Source of the DNA: Clostridia bacterium
GTDB lineage: Bacteria > Bacillota > Clostridia > Christensenellales > Aristaeellaceae
Assembly: GCA_030530315.1 (NCBI GenBank)
Contig: JAUMVG010000018.1
Coordinates: 1-51,583 of the forward strand
Direction: 5' to 3'
DNA: 51,583 bases
In this document: piece after piece, positions 42,356-51,389 of the stretch
Numbering within the stretch: position 1 is the stretch's first letter
Layout: each line of letters begins with the position of its first letter
Notes under the pieces: model-generated
The model's database searches: none
What the model saw: the letters and a program-made list of their open reading frames with translations, nothing else
Told to the model about the DNA's origin: nothing
Made by a program: the position numbers and the translations under genes

Positions 42356-44099
42356 CGTTCTTACCCTCTTCGTAGGGCAGCCGCAGGGTCACCTGCGTGT
42401 ACCGCCCGGATTCACTTTGAATGTCCAACCCATAGGCGTCGCCATAGTTCAAGCGAAGGCGCTCATGGACATTGTGTATGCCGATGTGGGTGCCGCCGCG
42501 ACCGCTGCGGACCTCACTGCCATCCATGATCTGCTCCACGCGCTCCGCGTCCATGCCGATGCCGTCGTCCCACACGCGGATCAGAATATCGCCGCCCTCC
42601 CGTTCCGCGATGACGGCAATCGATCCGGGCGTCGCCTTGGCCGTGACGCCATGCAACACGCTGTTCTCCACGATGGGCTGCAGCAGCAGCCTGGGAATCA
42701 TGGCGTTCATCAGCTCCGGAGGGACATCCGCGCGGTATTCAAACAGGTTCTGGTAGCGGATCTGCTGGATATAGATGTATTTTTCGAGGTATTGAAGCTC
42801 ATCGCCAAGGGCCACCCGTACATCCTCGCCGGTAAAGCAGTAGTCGATCAGCGAACTGAACGCGGTCAGGTATCGGCTGATGCCCGTTGCTCCCTTCAGG
42901 TCCGCCATCCAGCGCACCGTATTCATTGCGTTGCGAATGAAGTGGGGGTTGATCTGGGATTGAAGCATGCGGGTCTCCAGCCGGCGCTTCTTCTCCTCGT
43001 CCTGGCGGATGTGCTCCATACTCTCGTCCAGTGCGCGCACCGTCTCGTTGAAGCCGTCGCACAGCTCCCCGATCTCGTCCCGCCGCCGAGTCCTGATCCG
43101 CACGGTCATGTCGCCGTTGCGCAGCGCGTTCATGCCCGAGCTCAAATCCAGCACGGGGCGGACAAGCCAGCGGTTCATGCCGATGATCATCATGGCGATC
43201 AGCGCGCATGACAGCAGCATCATTGAGACGATCAGCTTGGTCAGTCGGGAGGTCTCAGCGTACATATCCGAGGTCGGCGTGATGGAGTACAGCAGCCAGG
43301 GGCTGCCCATGTCCTGCACCTCGATCGCCCGGACCATCACCAGGCTTTCCCTGCCATCCAGCGTCCAGGTGCCGTCGCCGGTGGGCAGCGCGGTCGCGTC
43401 CACCTCCCCGTCGCCGGTTATGATGCTGCCGCTTCCCTGACGTACCAGGGCGAGCCTGCTGTTTTCTGTCAGCTGGAAGCTCTCCAGCATCCTTCTCATG
43501 TAGGACGCGTTGACGCCCAGCACCGCTACGCCTTGGTTTACGCCGTCCATCATCATGTTGCGGGCAAAGTACAGCTGCGCACCACCATAGGGGTTTTCGA
43601 TGTTTTCCTGGATGCCCATCCACGAATCCGGGTAGCGGCGCGCCTTCAGGGCCTGGAACCAGGGCAGCACCTCCAGCCGCTCCCGGATGCTGTCCACGCC
43701 GCGGGAGGGCGAATAGGTCGTAGTGGCGAACAGGTCCTCCTCAAAAGCGAGCACGAAGCGGGTAGGAATGCCCAGCGAGCCGAGATAGCGGCTCTTGCGC
43801 AGCGTGGCAGCCACGCGCTGGCAATAGGCAGAGGGCAGCGCCCCGGGATTCTCGACAATCGCAGTGAACACCTGGTCCTGGGGAATCTGCTGGAGCACGC
43901 TGGAGATCATGTCGAACTTCCACTTGACTTGGCGCTCGACGGTTTCGAGGTTCTTGCTCGCCAGCTGGTTCATGCGGTTGAGTATGATTCCCCTGGAGAA
44001 CCTCAGTGAGATGATTCCCATGGAGAGCACGGGGATGATGGTCAATAGCGCCATGAAGGCCATCGTTTTGTGTCGAATACCCAGGCGACGCTTTTTCAC
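42333..44099 (-). CDS. YesM-type sensor histidine kinase
   Basis: A 588-aa membrane kinase. A first helix (residues ~12-32, MAFMALLTIIPVLSMGIISL), a ~260-residue extracellular sensor, a second helix near 295-315, a HAMP linker (RPVLDLSSGMNAL), then the YesM His_kinase domain with the phospho-His in QINPHFIRNAMNTVRWM near 395 and the ATPase N-box VENSVLHGV near 490. GTG at 44099 is the likely start, with GGGGAG 8 nt upstream; the GTG at 44108 is too close to it. It senses a sugar or binding protein outside the cell and phosphorylates its partner regulator. Confidence 0.92.
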   Translation of the reverse strand: MKKRRLGIRHKTMAFMALLTIIPVLSMGIISLRFSRGIILNRMNQLASKNLETVERQVKWKFDMISSVLQQIPQDQVFTAIVENPGALPSAYCQRVAATLRKSRYLGSLGIPTRFVLAFEEDLFATTTYSPSRGVDSIRERLEVLPWFQALKARRYPDSWMGIQENIENPYGGAQLYFARNMMMDGVNQGVAVLGVNASYMRRMLESFQLTENSRLALVRQGSGSIITGDGEVDATALPTGDGTWTLDGRESLVMVRAIEVQDMGSPWLLYSITPTSDMYAETSRLTKLIVSMMLLSCALIAMMIIGMNRWLVRPVLDLSSGMNALRNGDMTVRIRTRRRDEIGELCDGFNETVRALDESMEHIRQDEEKKRRLETRMLQSQINPHFIRNAMNTVRWMADLKGATGISRYLTAFSSLIDYCFTGEDVRVALGDELQYLEKYIYIQQIRYQNLFEYRADVPPELMNAMIPRLLLQPIVENSVLHGVTAKATPGSIAVIAEREGGDILIRVWDDGIGMDAERVEQIMDGSEVRSGRGGTHIGIHNVHERLRLNYGDAYGLDIQSESGRYTQVTLRLPYEEGKNDDESRTD

Positions 44100-44155
44100 T
44101 GCGCTCACTCCCCTCTCTCAGGTACCGCCCTTTCTGGCTTCCCGTATTGTCATCT

Positions 44156-44161
44156 ATTATA
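44156..44161 (-). promoter_or_regulatory. Promoter of the sensor-regulator operon
   Basis: On the minus strand an extended -10, GTGCTATAAT, with a weak TTACTT about 16 nt upstream; 57 nt before the kinase start. Confidence 0.6.
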
Positions 44162-44245
44162 GCACAATTATTGCGAAAAGTAACCCGCAAAACCGCGTGT
44201 CACACGCGAGGCCTGTATCGTTCAATCCATGTGACGGGCAAAACA

Positions 44246-44290
44246 AATCCCCGGAACAGCCCTGTTATTCACAGGATTGTTCCGGGGATT
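44246..44290. repeat. Palindromic hairpin repeat, copy 3
   Basis: Same element as at 2955-2999 and 16711-16753, here with a fully paired inner stem CCTGT-TATTC-ACAGG. It lies 158 nt after the GH95 stop codon and upstream of the sensor-kinase promoter, separating two minus-strand units. Nothing else is recognisable in 44291-44447. Confidence 0.85.
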
Positions 44291-44447
44291 CGGTGCCATG
44301 CGATATCCAAGCATGACGTCTTGACGTGACTCCGGTCTCCGACTTTATTGCAATTTGACCGCTAACTCCACCATCGCCTGCATGCCGGTAACTTCAACCA
44401 GGTGCCAAGCTTGCATTGCGTCGTGGAGAATTTGCCGAGACTTCCGG

Positions 44448-47153
44448 TCAAAGCCAATCAGTTCTTTTCCCAGGGCCTGGCTTCCAAACGAAATCACACT
44501 CTGCATTTTCTGAAAACGCGATCTTTTCAACTGCCCGGAGGGGTTTTCCTCCCATGTTATCTATCGCCAGACTGCCTTCCCAATCCTCCCTGAAACGAAT
44601 TTCAAGCACTGCGGCCCGCCCCGGAACCATTCGCATTTGAACGATGCCTTCATCCATATTCCACCGCAAATACTTTACCAGTCCTCCGGAGCGGAGCCTG
44701 AAGCCCCTGGCCTCACCGCGTCGCCATTCTTCCGGGAGCGCAGGCAATAGTTCTATCTGTTGCCCATCCGAATACAGAAGCATCTCCTGCACAACGCCCT
44801 GCAAACCCAGCAGGGTATCTGTGCAGAACACCGCGCGACTGCGATCGGTATTGTGATCCGTCATGCCCGTCGCGTAAAACACGTCCGTGGACAACAGCCG
44901 ATTCATCATGCGGGCAGACATGCCACCCATTTTCAATCGCGTCAGTATCAGCAGCTTGTGGATCCAGCCGTGGGAGGGCGTATCGTCTCTGCCCACATTC
45001 TCTCGATCCCGGTTTTCCACCGCACGGACGCAGGCCTTTACAAAGTCCTCGCTATCCCGGGTTTCAAAGGCGGGCCAGGCTCCGTAGAGATGGCTCAGGT
45101 GGCGGTGGGCGTTGTTCTCGTTATACATATCGCAGGCCCACTCCTTCAGCGCCCCCGTCCCGTCCAGGCGGTAGTCGGGCAGGCCCTTCTCAAGATCGTC
45201 GCAGGCCGCCAACACGGACGCGCTGTCCGGCAGCGGGCACGCCCGTTCCAGCGCGCGAACCATGCGCAAGCAGTCGCGTGCAGCGGCGATATCCATGGAC
45301 GTGTTCATCGCAAGCGCGCACTTTCTTCCCCCGGGATGGTTTTCCGGGGAATAACCGGGGATCAGCAGATAGCGCTCTCCGGCCTCCAGCGCCTGTTTTC
45401 CGGATTGATGGCAGGGGGTTCCTTCCGCGTCTGTGAAGTACTCGGGGGTACAGAGCTGTTTCCAAAAATTCAGCGTCTTTCTCAGCAGCGGACGCAGCAG
45501 AGCCTCGACGATCCCCTCGCCATCTCCCAGCTGAAGATCTCCGAAGCACTGCCACGCCTCGAACGCGGGCAGCGCCATCCAGGACGCCCCGGCATTCCAG
45601 TATTCAAAGGGATATTCGCTGTCGTATTCCACCATCATCGCCCGGCGCCCGTCGGTGTTGACCGGCACCAGCAGCGCGTCCGTCATGCCATAGACCTGTC
45701 GGGCGTTTGCCTCCCAATCGGCCATCTGCCGGCGCACGAACGCGCAGTAGCCGACAGCGGCTTCCGGCGCGTTGCCGGTGTTCATGCCGGACACCTGAAG
45801 GTTGACGTTCGCGTCCATCGTGTAGGCGGCGCTCCAGGCCGGATTCCATTCCCCGGTCCACATGCCGTACAGCCGCGGCGCGGTATGTCCGGCACAGCAG
45901 AACATCACATATCGCCCCAGGCGGTAGACGCGGTTGATCAGCGCCGCCGAGAGATCCAGCGACGCCTTCTGGCGCGCCAGCAATTCGCCCAGCGACAGCG
46001 CCCCTTCCCCGGGTCGCTCCTCCAGCGCAAGCGCCTGCCGTCCCATGCGCTCCTTCCATATGTCGGCATGTCGAAGAATGGCCCTGTCGTAATCCACAAG
46101 GCTCCCGATCCCGCCGCCGTGCGCCGCGATAAAGGCGTCGAGTTTTTCCGCTTCCGTCTCGACAAACGCCGCCAGCTTCCCGTTTGATTCAAGCCTTCCG
46201 GAAACCGGGCCGGGGGCGAAGTCCCTCACCGCTCCCATGCCCGACACGAGCGCCGAGCGGGTGATGATCTGAACGCGGCGTCCCCGGGCAGCGACCTCCG
46301 GCCTGCCCTCCTCCGTCGCGAGGTGACAGGTCCGCACAGGGTCCCAGCCCAGCGAAGTCCTGCCGTCGCAGAGCACGCGACTCACCGTCAGCCAGCCGCA
46401 GCCGGAAAGCTCGCTGCCCTCGTAATCGGGGTAATGGGCCAGCAGGCCGAGGGTCCCGCCGTCCTCCGATGCGAACAGCCAGTACCGCATCCGCGTCTCC
46501 GGGGCCATGCCGTGCATCCACCAGCCATAGCCCTCCATCTCCTCGGGCAGGTCCGGGGAGATGGAGAGCGCGAGGGGCATCTCTCCCACCGCCGCGTACT
46601 CGGAGACTGCGACGTCGTCCGTCGCGGACACGAAGTGGCGCTGTCGACAGCGGGCCTCCGCGTCCTCCGCCAAGGCGCGCAGCTCTCCCCGGTCCATGTG
46701 GGTCGCGCGCTCATACTGCGAAATCGGCCCGCATTTCCTGCGCACGCGCAGCTGCTCCCCGGGGTGAAAGCTGTACACGGTGGTTTTGCGCCTCGGCGAG
46801 GGCCTCCAGTCGTCGTCCCCCGCCAGCACATGGGCGCGCGCCGCCTCCAGCTGCCCGCCCACCTCCGGCGGTGTCTGACGCGGATGGGGCGAGGGGATCA
46901 CGAAATCCACGTTCTGGAAGATCAGCACCTCGTCCCCCGGTTCACCCGCCAGCACAAGGCCCTGGCTGCCGTTTCCCGCCACCAGTCCCTCCCGCCAGCC
47001 GGCGGAGCCGTCGGGCTTCACCGCCCACTGCCTGCGCAGGCCGCCCTCCAGCGTCGGCTCGGTGTTCCGGGGCAGCTCCACGATCGGCCCCCGCGGCACG
47101 CGCGTCCAGCTGTTCAGGCTTTCCACCATGTTTTCTTCTCCATGTGCCTTCAT
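44448..47153 (-). CDS. GH95-type glycoside hydrolase (alpha-L-fucosidase-like)
   Basis: A 901-aa protein without a signal peptide. The N-terminal beta-supersandwich starts with the family pattern EGLVAGNGSQGLVLAGEPGD near residue 55. The (alpha/alpha)6 domain has SAAYTMDANVNLQVSGMNTG near 460 (the NxN pair of the GH95 active site), PGYSPENHPGGRK near 650 with the Glu expected to be the acid, AHRHLSHLYGAWPAF near 730 and VVQEMLLYSDGQQIELLPAL near 815. The usual DGNFG motif is replaced by FCTDTLLGLQG, which keeps an Asp. It likely removes fucose (or L-galactose) from imported glycans; the altered motif leaves specificity open. GGAGG lies 9 nt before the ATG at 47153. Divergent from a two-component pair. 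Confidence 0.82.
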   Translation of the reverse strand: MKAHGEENMVESLNSWTRVPRGPIVELPRNTEPTLEGGLRRQWAVKPDGSAGWREGLVAGNGSQGLVLAGEPGDEVLIFQNVDFVIPSPHPRQTPPEVGGQLEAARAHVLAGDDDWRPSPRRKTTVYSFHPGEQLRVRRKCGPISQYERATHMDRGELRALAEDAEARCRQRHFVSATDDVAVSEYAAVGEMPLALSISPDLPEEMEGYGWWMHGMAPETRMRYWLFASEDGGTLGLLAHYPDYEGSELSGCGWLTVSRVLCDGRTSLGWDPVRTCHLATEEGRPEVAARGRRVQIITRSALVSGMGAVRDFAPGPVSGRLESNGKLAAFVETEAEKLDAFIAAHGGGIGSLVDYDRAILRHADIWKERMGRQALALEERPGEGALSLGELLARQKASLDLSAALINRVYRLGRYVMFCCAGHTAPRLYGMWTGEWNPAWSAAYTMDANVNLQVSGMNTGNAPEAAVGYCAFVRRQMADWEANARQVYGMTDALLVPVNTDGRRAMMVEYDSEYPFEYWNAGASWMALPAFEAWQCFGDLQLGDGEGIVEALLRPLLRKTLNFWKQLCTPEYFTDAEGTPCHQSGKQALEAGERYLLIPGYSPENHPGGRKCALAMNTSMDIAAARDCLRMVRALERACPLPDSASVLAACDDLEKGLPDYRLDGTGALKEWACDMYNENNAHRHLSHLYGAWPAFETRDSEDFVKACVRAVENRDRENVGRDDTPSHGWIHKLLILTRLKMGGMSARMMNRLLSTDVFYATGMTDHNTDRSRAVFCTDTLLGLQGVVQEMLLYSDGQQIELLPALPEEWRRGEARGFRLRSGGLVKYLRWNMDEGIVQMRMVPGRAAVLEIRFREDWEGSLAIDNMGGKPLRAVEKIAFSENAECDFVWKPGPGKRTDWL

Positions 47154-47195
47154 TCAACTCATCCTCCGGCTATTCCATTTTGCGACGGATTCTGT

Positions 47196-47201
47196 TATAA
47201 T
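47196..47201 (+). promoter_or_regulatory. Promoter of the second two-component operon
   Basis: Extended -10 CTGTTATAAT, 39 nt before the regulator start. The same AT-rich stretch could serve a minus-strand promoter for the GH95 gene, since only 86 nt separate the two genes. Confidence 0.55.
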
Positions 47202-47239
47202 ACGATTAATGACGCTTTCTGTCCCGAAAGGAGCGGACC

Positions 47240-48019
47240 ATGTACCAGATCGTAATCGTGGACGACGAGCCCCGAATCTGCGAGGGGCTGGTCCATCTGT
47301 TTCCGTGGGAATCCCTGGGCTTTCATGTCGTCGGTTCGTTCACCAACGGCCGGGACGCGCTGGCCTTCATCAACGCCCATCCCGAAGTGGACGTCGTGAT
47401 GACCGACATCGAGATGCCCGTGATGAACGGCATCGAGCTTTCGCGGCAGCTGCGGGACCAGCGCATCGCCGTGGTCTTCTTCAGCGCTTACCAGGATTTC
47501 GAATATGCCCGCTCCGCGATCATCAACCACGTCGTGGACTACCTGGTCAAGCCCATGAGCTACGACGCCATCAGCGCGTGCATGAAGCGGCTGAAGGTCT
47601 CCCTGGACGCCGAGAAGAGCAAGGCCGCGCCTGCCTCGCCGCCAGACGCGCCTCAGGAGCGCCTCGCCTTTGACCTGGAGGCGTTCGTGAAAAACTACAT
47701 CGAAAAGAACTACCGCACGGCGTCGCTGGAGGAAGCCGCCTCCCTCGCCCACTACTCCATCGCCTATCTCAGCACCGCCTTCAAGCAGGCCGCCGGAATG
47801 ACCTTCTCGGACTGGCTGACGCGGGTGCGCATGCAGAAGTCCCTGGCGCTGATCCGCAACCCGAAGAACAAGCTCTACTGGATCGCGGAGGCGGTGGGCT
47901 ATCAGAACCCAAAGAACCTGACGCGCAACTTCAAGGACTACTACGGCGTGACGCCCCAGGAGCTTCGCGCCGGCAAGCCCCTCCTGCTGCACGCCGAAGA
48001 CGAGGGTGACGAGCCATGA
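47240..48019 (+). CDS. Response regulator with AraC DNA-binding domain
   Basis: A 259-aa short YesN-type regulator: receiver domain (IVIVDDEPRICEGL, phosphoacceptor in VVMTDIEMPVMNG near residue 56, Lys in YLVKPMSY near 108), a ~30-residue Ala/Pro-rich linker, and an AraC/XylS domain (HYSIAYLSTAFKQAAGMTFS, then IAEAVGYQNPKNLTRNFKDY). It lacks the large middle region of the paralogue at 40877-42355. AAAGGAG lies 7 nt before the ATG. Its stop codon overlaps the kinase start. The likely targets are the flanking GH95 and GH43 genes. Confidence 0.93.
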   Translation: MYQIVIVDDEPRICEGLVHLFPWESLGFHVVGSFTNGRDALAFINAHPEVDVVMTDIEMPVMNGIELSRQLRDQRIAVVFFSAYQDFEYARSAIINHVVDYLVKPMSYDAISACMKRLKVSLDAEKSKAAPASPPDAPQERLAFDLEAFVKNYIEKNYRTASLEEAASLAHYSIAYLSTAFKQAAGMTFSDWLTRVRMQKSLALIRNPKNKLYWIAEAVGYQNPKNLTRNFKDYYGVTPQELRAGKPLLLHAEDEGDEP

Positions 48020-49779
48020 TGCGCCGCTTCTTCTTCAAGCGCCTGAAGCGCTATTCGCTGCTTCTGATGACGCCCTCGCTTCTGCTGTTGATCGCCCTGT
48101 TCTTCATCAATTCATCCGCCCAGCTGCGCGACCTGAAGCGGGATTCCGGCCAGGCGGTGGACAGCATCCGCAGGGGCTTCAACGCCATCTACGAGGATAC
48201 CTGCTACCAGCAGAACATGATGACCGTGAATCCCCAGCTGACGCTCTCGCTGCGGAAGATCCTGATGCGCGGGCGCAGCAGCTATACGGATTACGTGTTC
48301 CTCAACAGCATGAAGAGCATCCTGCAGTCCGCGGCCAGCTCCCATCCCTCCATCCACAGCATCTACCTGTATATCGACGGCTACGAGAACTTCCTGGCGT
48401 CCTCCGACGGCGTGCGCCCGCTGGGCAACTACTTCGATACCGACTGGCTCGCCCAGTACGAAGCCCTGCCCGGCGACGCCGGCAGCGCCGTGGTCCGCCG
48501 GGTCATTCCCGCCAGTGCCTATCAGCGGGATTACAGCGTGCTCACCATATTCCAGCGGATGACCTACATCAAGGGCGTCATCGTCATCAACATCGAGGAG
48601 GACATCTTCATAAACGGCATCGCCGCCTACCTCCCATACCCCCAAAGCGCGCTGCGCGTCTCCACGGCCGAGGGGGCGGAGCTGCTGCGCATCGGCGCGT
48701 ATCCCTCCGGAGAGCCGACGGACGAGGTCGACCCCGGCGCCGCCGGGCCCGGCTTCGTCCGCATCGGCGGGGAGCGATTCCTCCGCGCCTTCTCCCACGA
48801 CAGCCACCTGTCGCTGGACTATTCGCTCCTGCTGCCCGCCTCGGTGGTCTGGGCAAAGGTATGGGCGGGCATCGCCGCGCCGCTGCTGATGGTACTGCTG
48901 GTGGCGGTACTCACCTTCATACTGGCCTGGTGGACCACCCGCCAGAACTTCCGCCAGATCGACGAGGTCATTCAACTGTTCGACGCGGCGGAGAAGGGCA
49001 CGCTGTCCGCACAGCCGCTCCATCCGACCCAGATCAGCGATGAATACGACCTCATCATCAACAACGTCATCCGCAGCTTCATGAACACCACCTTCCTGGA
49101 CAAGCAGCTGGCGGAGCAGAAGTACCAGAAGCAGGTGGCGGAGCTGACCGCGCTGCAATTGCAGATCAACCCCCACTTCCTGATGAACACGCTGCAAACG
49201 CTGGATTTTGAGGTCTGCAAGCTGACGAACAGCTTTCATTCGCCGCTGAACACCATCATCGCCAATCTGTCGGACATCCTGCGCTATTCGCTGGCGTCGG
49301 TGAACTCCCCGGTGACCGTGCGGGACGAGCTGGCGAACGTGCAGAAGTACGTAGAGATCCAGAACTTCCGCTTCCCGGACACCATCTTCATGGATTACGA
49401 CGTGGACGACGCCGCCCTGTCGCTGCCCTTCAAGCGGCTGCTGCTCCAGCCCCTGGTGGAAAACAGCATCTCCCACGGCATACGGCCCACGCTGAGGCCC
49501 GGGCACATCCGCATCCGCATATCCATGCGGGGCCCGTGGCTGACCGTCCGATGCACGGACGACGGCGCGGGCATTCCCCGGGAGAAGCTGGAGGTCCTGC
49601 GGTCCAACCTGTCCCAGGGCGACGGCGGCACGAGCATCGGCCTGAACAACGTCAACCGCCGCCTGGTACTGAACTACGGCGAACAGAGCGCCTTGAAGCT
49701 GTTGAGCCACGAGGGCATGGGCACCTGCGTCATGTTCAGAATCCCATTGGAAGGTCCGGTCAGTCCTCAGGAGGCGTGA
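48016..49779 (+). CDS. YesM-type sensor histidine kinase
   Basis: A 587-aa membrane kinase with a first helix near residues 15-35 (LLLMTPSLLLLIALFFI), an extracellular sensor to ~270, a second helix near 280-302 (LMVLLVAVLTFILAWW), the phospho-His in QINPHFLMNTLQTLDFEV near 388, the N-box VENSISHGI near 485 and the G-box TSIGLNNVNRRL near 550. Translationally coupled to the regulator by ATGA. Its last 20 nt overlap the end of the convergent GH43 gene. Confidence 0.93.
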   Translation: MMRRFFFKRLKRYSLLLMTPSLLLLIALFFINSSAQLRDLKRDSGQAVDSIRRGFNAIYEDTCYQQNMMTVNPQLTLSLRKILMRGRSSYTDYVFLNSMKSILQSAASSHPSIHSIYLYIDGYENFLASSDGVRPLGNYFDTDWLAQYEALPGDAGSAVVRRVIPASAYQRDYSVLTIFQRMTYIKGVIVINIEEDIFINGIAAYLPYPQSALRVSTAEGAELLRIGAYPSGEPTDEVDPGAAGPGFVRIGGERFLRAFSHDSHLSLDYSLLLPASVVWAKVWAGIAAPLLMVLLVAVLTFILAWWTTRQNFRQIDEVIQLFDAAEKGTLSAQPLHPTQISDEYDLIINNVIRSFMNTTFLDKQLAEQKYQKQVAELTALQLQINPHFLMNTLQTLDFEVCKLTNSFHSPLNTIIANLSDILRYSLASVNSPVTVRDELANVQKYVEIQNFRFPDTIFMDYDVDDAALSLPFKRLLLQPLVENSISHGIRPTLRPGHIRIRISMRGPWLTVRCTDDGAGIPREKLEVLRSNLSQGDGGTSIGLNNVNRRLVLNYGEQSALKLLSHEGMGTCVMFRIPLEGPVSPQEA

Positions 49780-51334
49780 ACGCCAGCGCCTCCATGTCGG
49801 CATAGCCCTTCGATTCAACATTCTCCCCGTTCAGCGCGAATATCGCCACCTTGAAGCCCGTCCAGGTACCCTCTGCGACGGGCATTTCCATGCCGATCTC
49901 ACTGAACGCGCCGCCTTCATCGGCCCAGGCGAAGCTGACCCGGTTCCCGCCCCGCACCTTCATCCGCAGGCGGCAATGCAGGCGGTCGGCGGGAATACAT
50001 TCAAGCTCCGTCTCCCGGGCGGTGCCCTCCGCCATGCCCATCATGGTGTCGTGCGCCACCGTTCCCTGCACCAGCCGAAGGACGGGCTTTCCGCCCCGCA
50101 GGGCGATCGCGAGGTAGCCGTAGCGGTGGCCGACGACGCCCAGGCCGGCCATGTCCCCCTCCCGGTCGGGGCACAGCGTCAATGTCAGCGTGGCGTCGAA
50201 ATCCGAGGTCTGGGGGATCTGCGTCAGGGCGTTCCCCGCGAACCACAGCGGGTTTTCGTCCCGATCCGGATTGCGTGCGCAGAACAGCCTCAGCGCGTCG
50301 TCTCTGGCCGCGCAGTCATACCAGGCGGGATTGGGATTGCACTGGAACTGCCAGTGGAGGGCCAGCGCGTCGCCGGAGAAGTCGTCGTCCTGCACGATGC
50401 CGGGGCAATCCCCGCCGCGTTCGGGATACGGCAGCTTCCACCGCGACACCGGCTCGCCGATGCCGTCGCCGTTCTGCTCCACACCGATGAAGGGCCAGTC
50501 GTTCTGCCAGCACATGGGCTGGAGGTGGAGGATGCGGCCCATCGGTCCCACGTCCTGGAAGTGCACGAAGAAGCACCGACCGTCCTCCAGCTCCACCCAG
50601 CCGCCCTGGTGCGGGCCGTTCACAGGCGTGCCGCCCTGGTGCAGCACAATCCTCGATTCATACGGGCCGTAGACGCTCCGGCTGCGCAGAACCAGCTGCC
50701 AGCCGGTGGGCACGCCGCCCGCCGGGGCGAAGATGTAGTACCAGCCGTTGCGCTTGTACAGCTTCGGCCCCTCCACCGTCGGCGCGGAGAGCGTGCCGTC
50801 GAACACCAGCGCCGGCTCCCCGATCACGTCGCAAGTCACGGGGTCGATCTCCACGACGCTCAGCCTGTGCTTGATGCCGCAGCGGCTGTTGGCGTAGGCG
50901 AAGGCCATGTAGGCCCTGCTGTCGTCGTCCCACAGCGGGCAGGGGTCGATCCAGCCGCGGGCCTCCCTGACGCAGCGCAGGGACGTCCACTCGCCTGCCG
51001 GGTCCTCCGCCGTGGCGACGAATATGCCCTCATCCGGCATTGGGATAAAGGCATAGAACCTGCCGTCGTGATAGCGCAGGCTGGGCGCCCAGGTGCCGCA
51101 GCCGTGGACGGGCCTGTCGTAGCGCTCAAACGGCAGCCGCCTGACGCAGTAACTGATCAGCTCCCAGTTCACCAGGTCCGTGGAGTGCAGCACGGGCACG
51201 CCGGGCACATAGGTGAAGCTGGAGGCGATCATGTAAAAATCGCCGCCCACGCGAATCACGTCCGGATCGCTGTAGTCGGCGCAGAGGATCGGGTTTGTGT
51301 ATTCATTTCCCATTGTCGCCCGCCATACGTTCAT
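49760..51334 (-). CDS. GH43-family glycoside hydrolase (beta-xylosidase/arabinofuranosidase-like)
   Basis: A 524-aa five-bladed beta-propeller glycosidase with a C-terminal concanavalin-like domain (from ~320). The general-base Asp lies in CADYSDPDVIRVGGDFYM near residue 20, the middle Asp in GWIDPCPLWDDD near 130, and the acid Glu in TVEGPKLYKRNGWYY near 190. The N-terminus NPILCADYSDPDVIR is typical of xylosidase-like GH43 enzymes, which act on xylan, arabinan or arabinoxylan side chains. No signal peptide, so cytoplasmic. AAAGGAGGT lies 6 nt before the ATG at 51334, which fixes the start; the frame continues open to 51382 without support. Convergent with the sensor kinase. Confidence 0.9.
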   Translation of the reverse strand: MNVWRATMGNEYTNPILCADYSDPDVIRVGGDFYMIASSFTYVPGVPVLHSTDLVNWELISYCVRRLPFERYDRPVHGCGTWAPSLRYHDGRFYAFIPMPDEGIFVATAEDPAGEWTSLRCVREARGWIDPCPLWDDDSRAYMAFAYANSRCGIKHRLSVVEIDPVTCDVIGEPALVFDGTLSAPTVEGPKLYKRNGWYYIFAPAGGVPTGWQLVLRSRSVYGPYESRIVLHQGGTPVNGPHQGGWVELEDGRCFFVHFQDVGPMGRILHLQPMCWQNDWPFIGVEQNGDGIGEPVSRWKLPYPERGGDCPGIVQDDDFSGDALALHWQFQCNPNPAWYDCAARDDALRLFCARNPDRDENPLWFAGNALTQIPQTSDFDATLTLTLCPDREGDMAGLGVVGHRYGYLAIALRGGKPVLRLVQGTVAHDTMMGMAEGTARETELECIPADRLHCRLRMKVRGGNRVSFAWADEGGAFSEIGMEMPVAEGTWTGFKVAIFALNGENVESKGYADMEALAFTPPED

Positions 51335-51389
51335 AAAATGACCTCCTTTGGGTATTTGGGGAACGGAATGGAGTTCAGACAACTTGGGA

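Noticed and set aside
44345-44530. 61-codon minus-strand ORF downstream of the GH95 gene
   Set aside because: It overlaps the GH95 3' end in another frame, has no ribosome binding site and no known domain.
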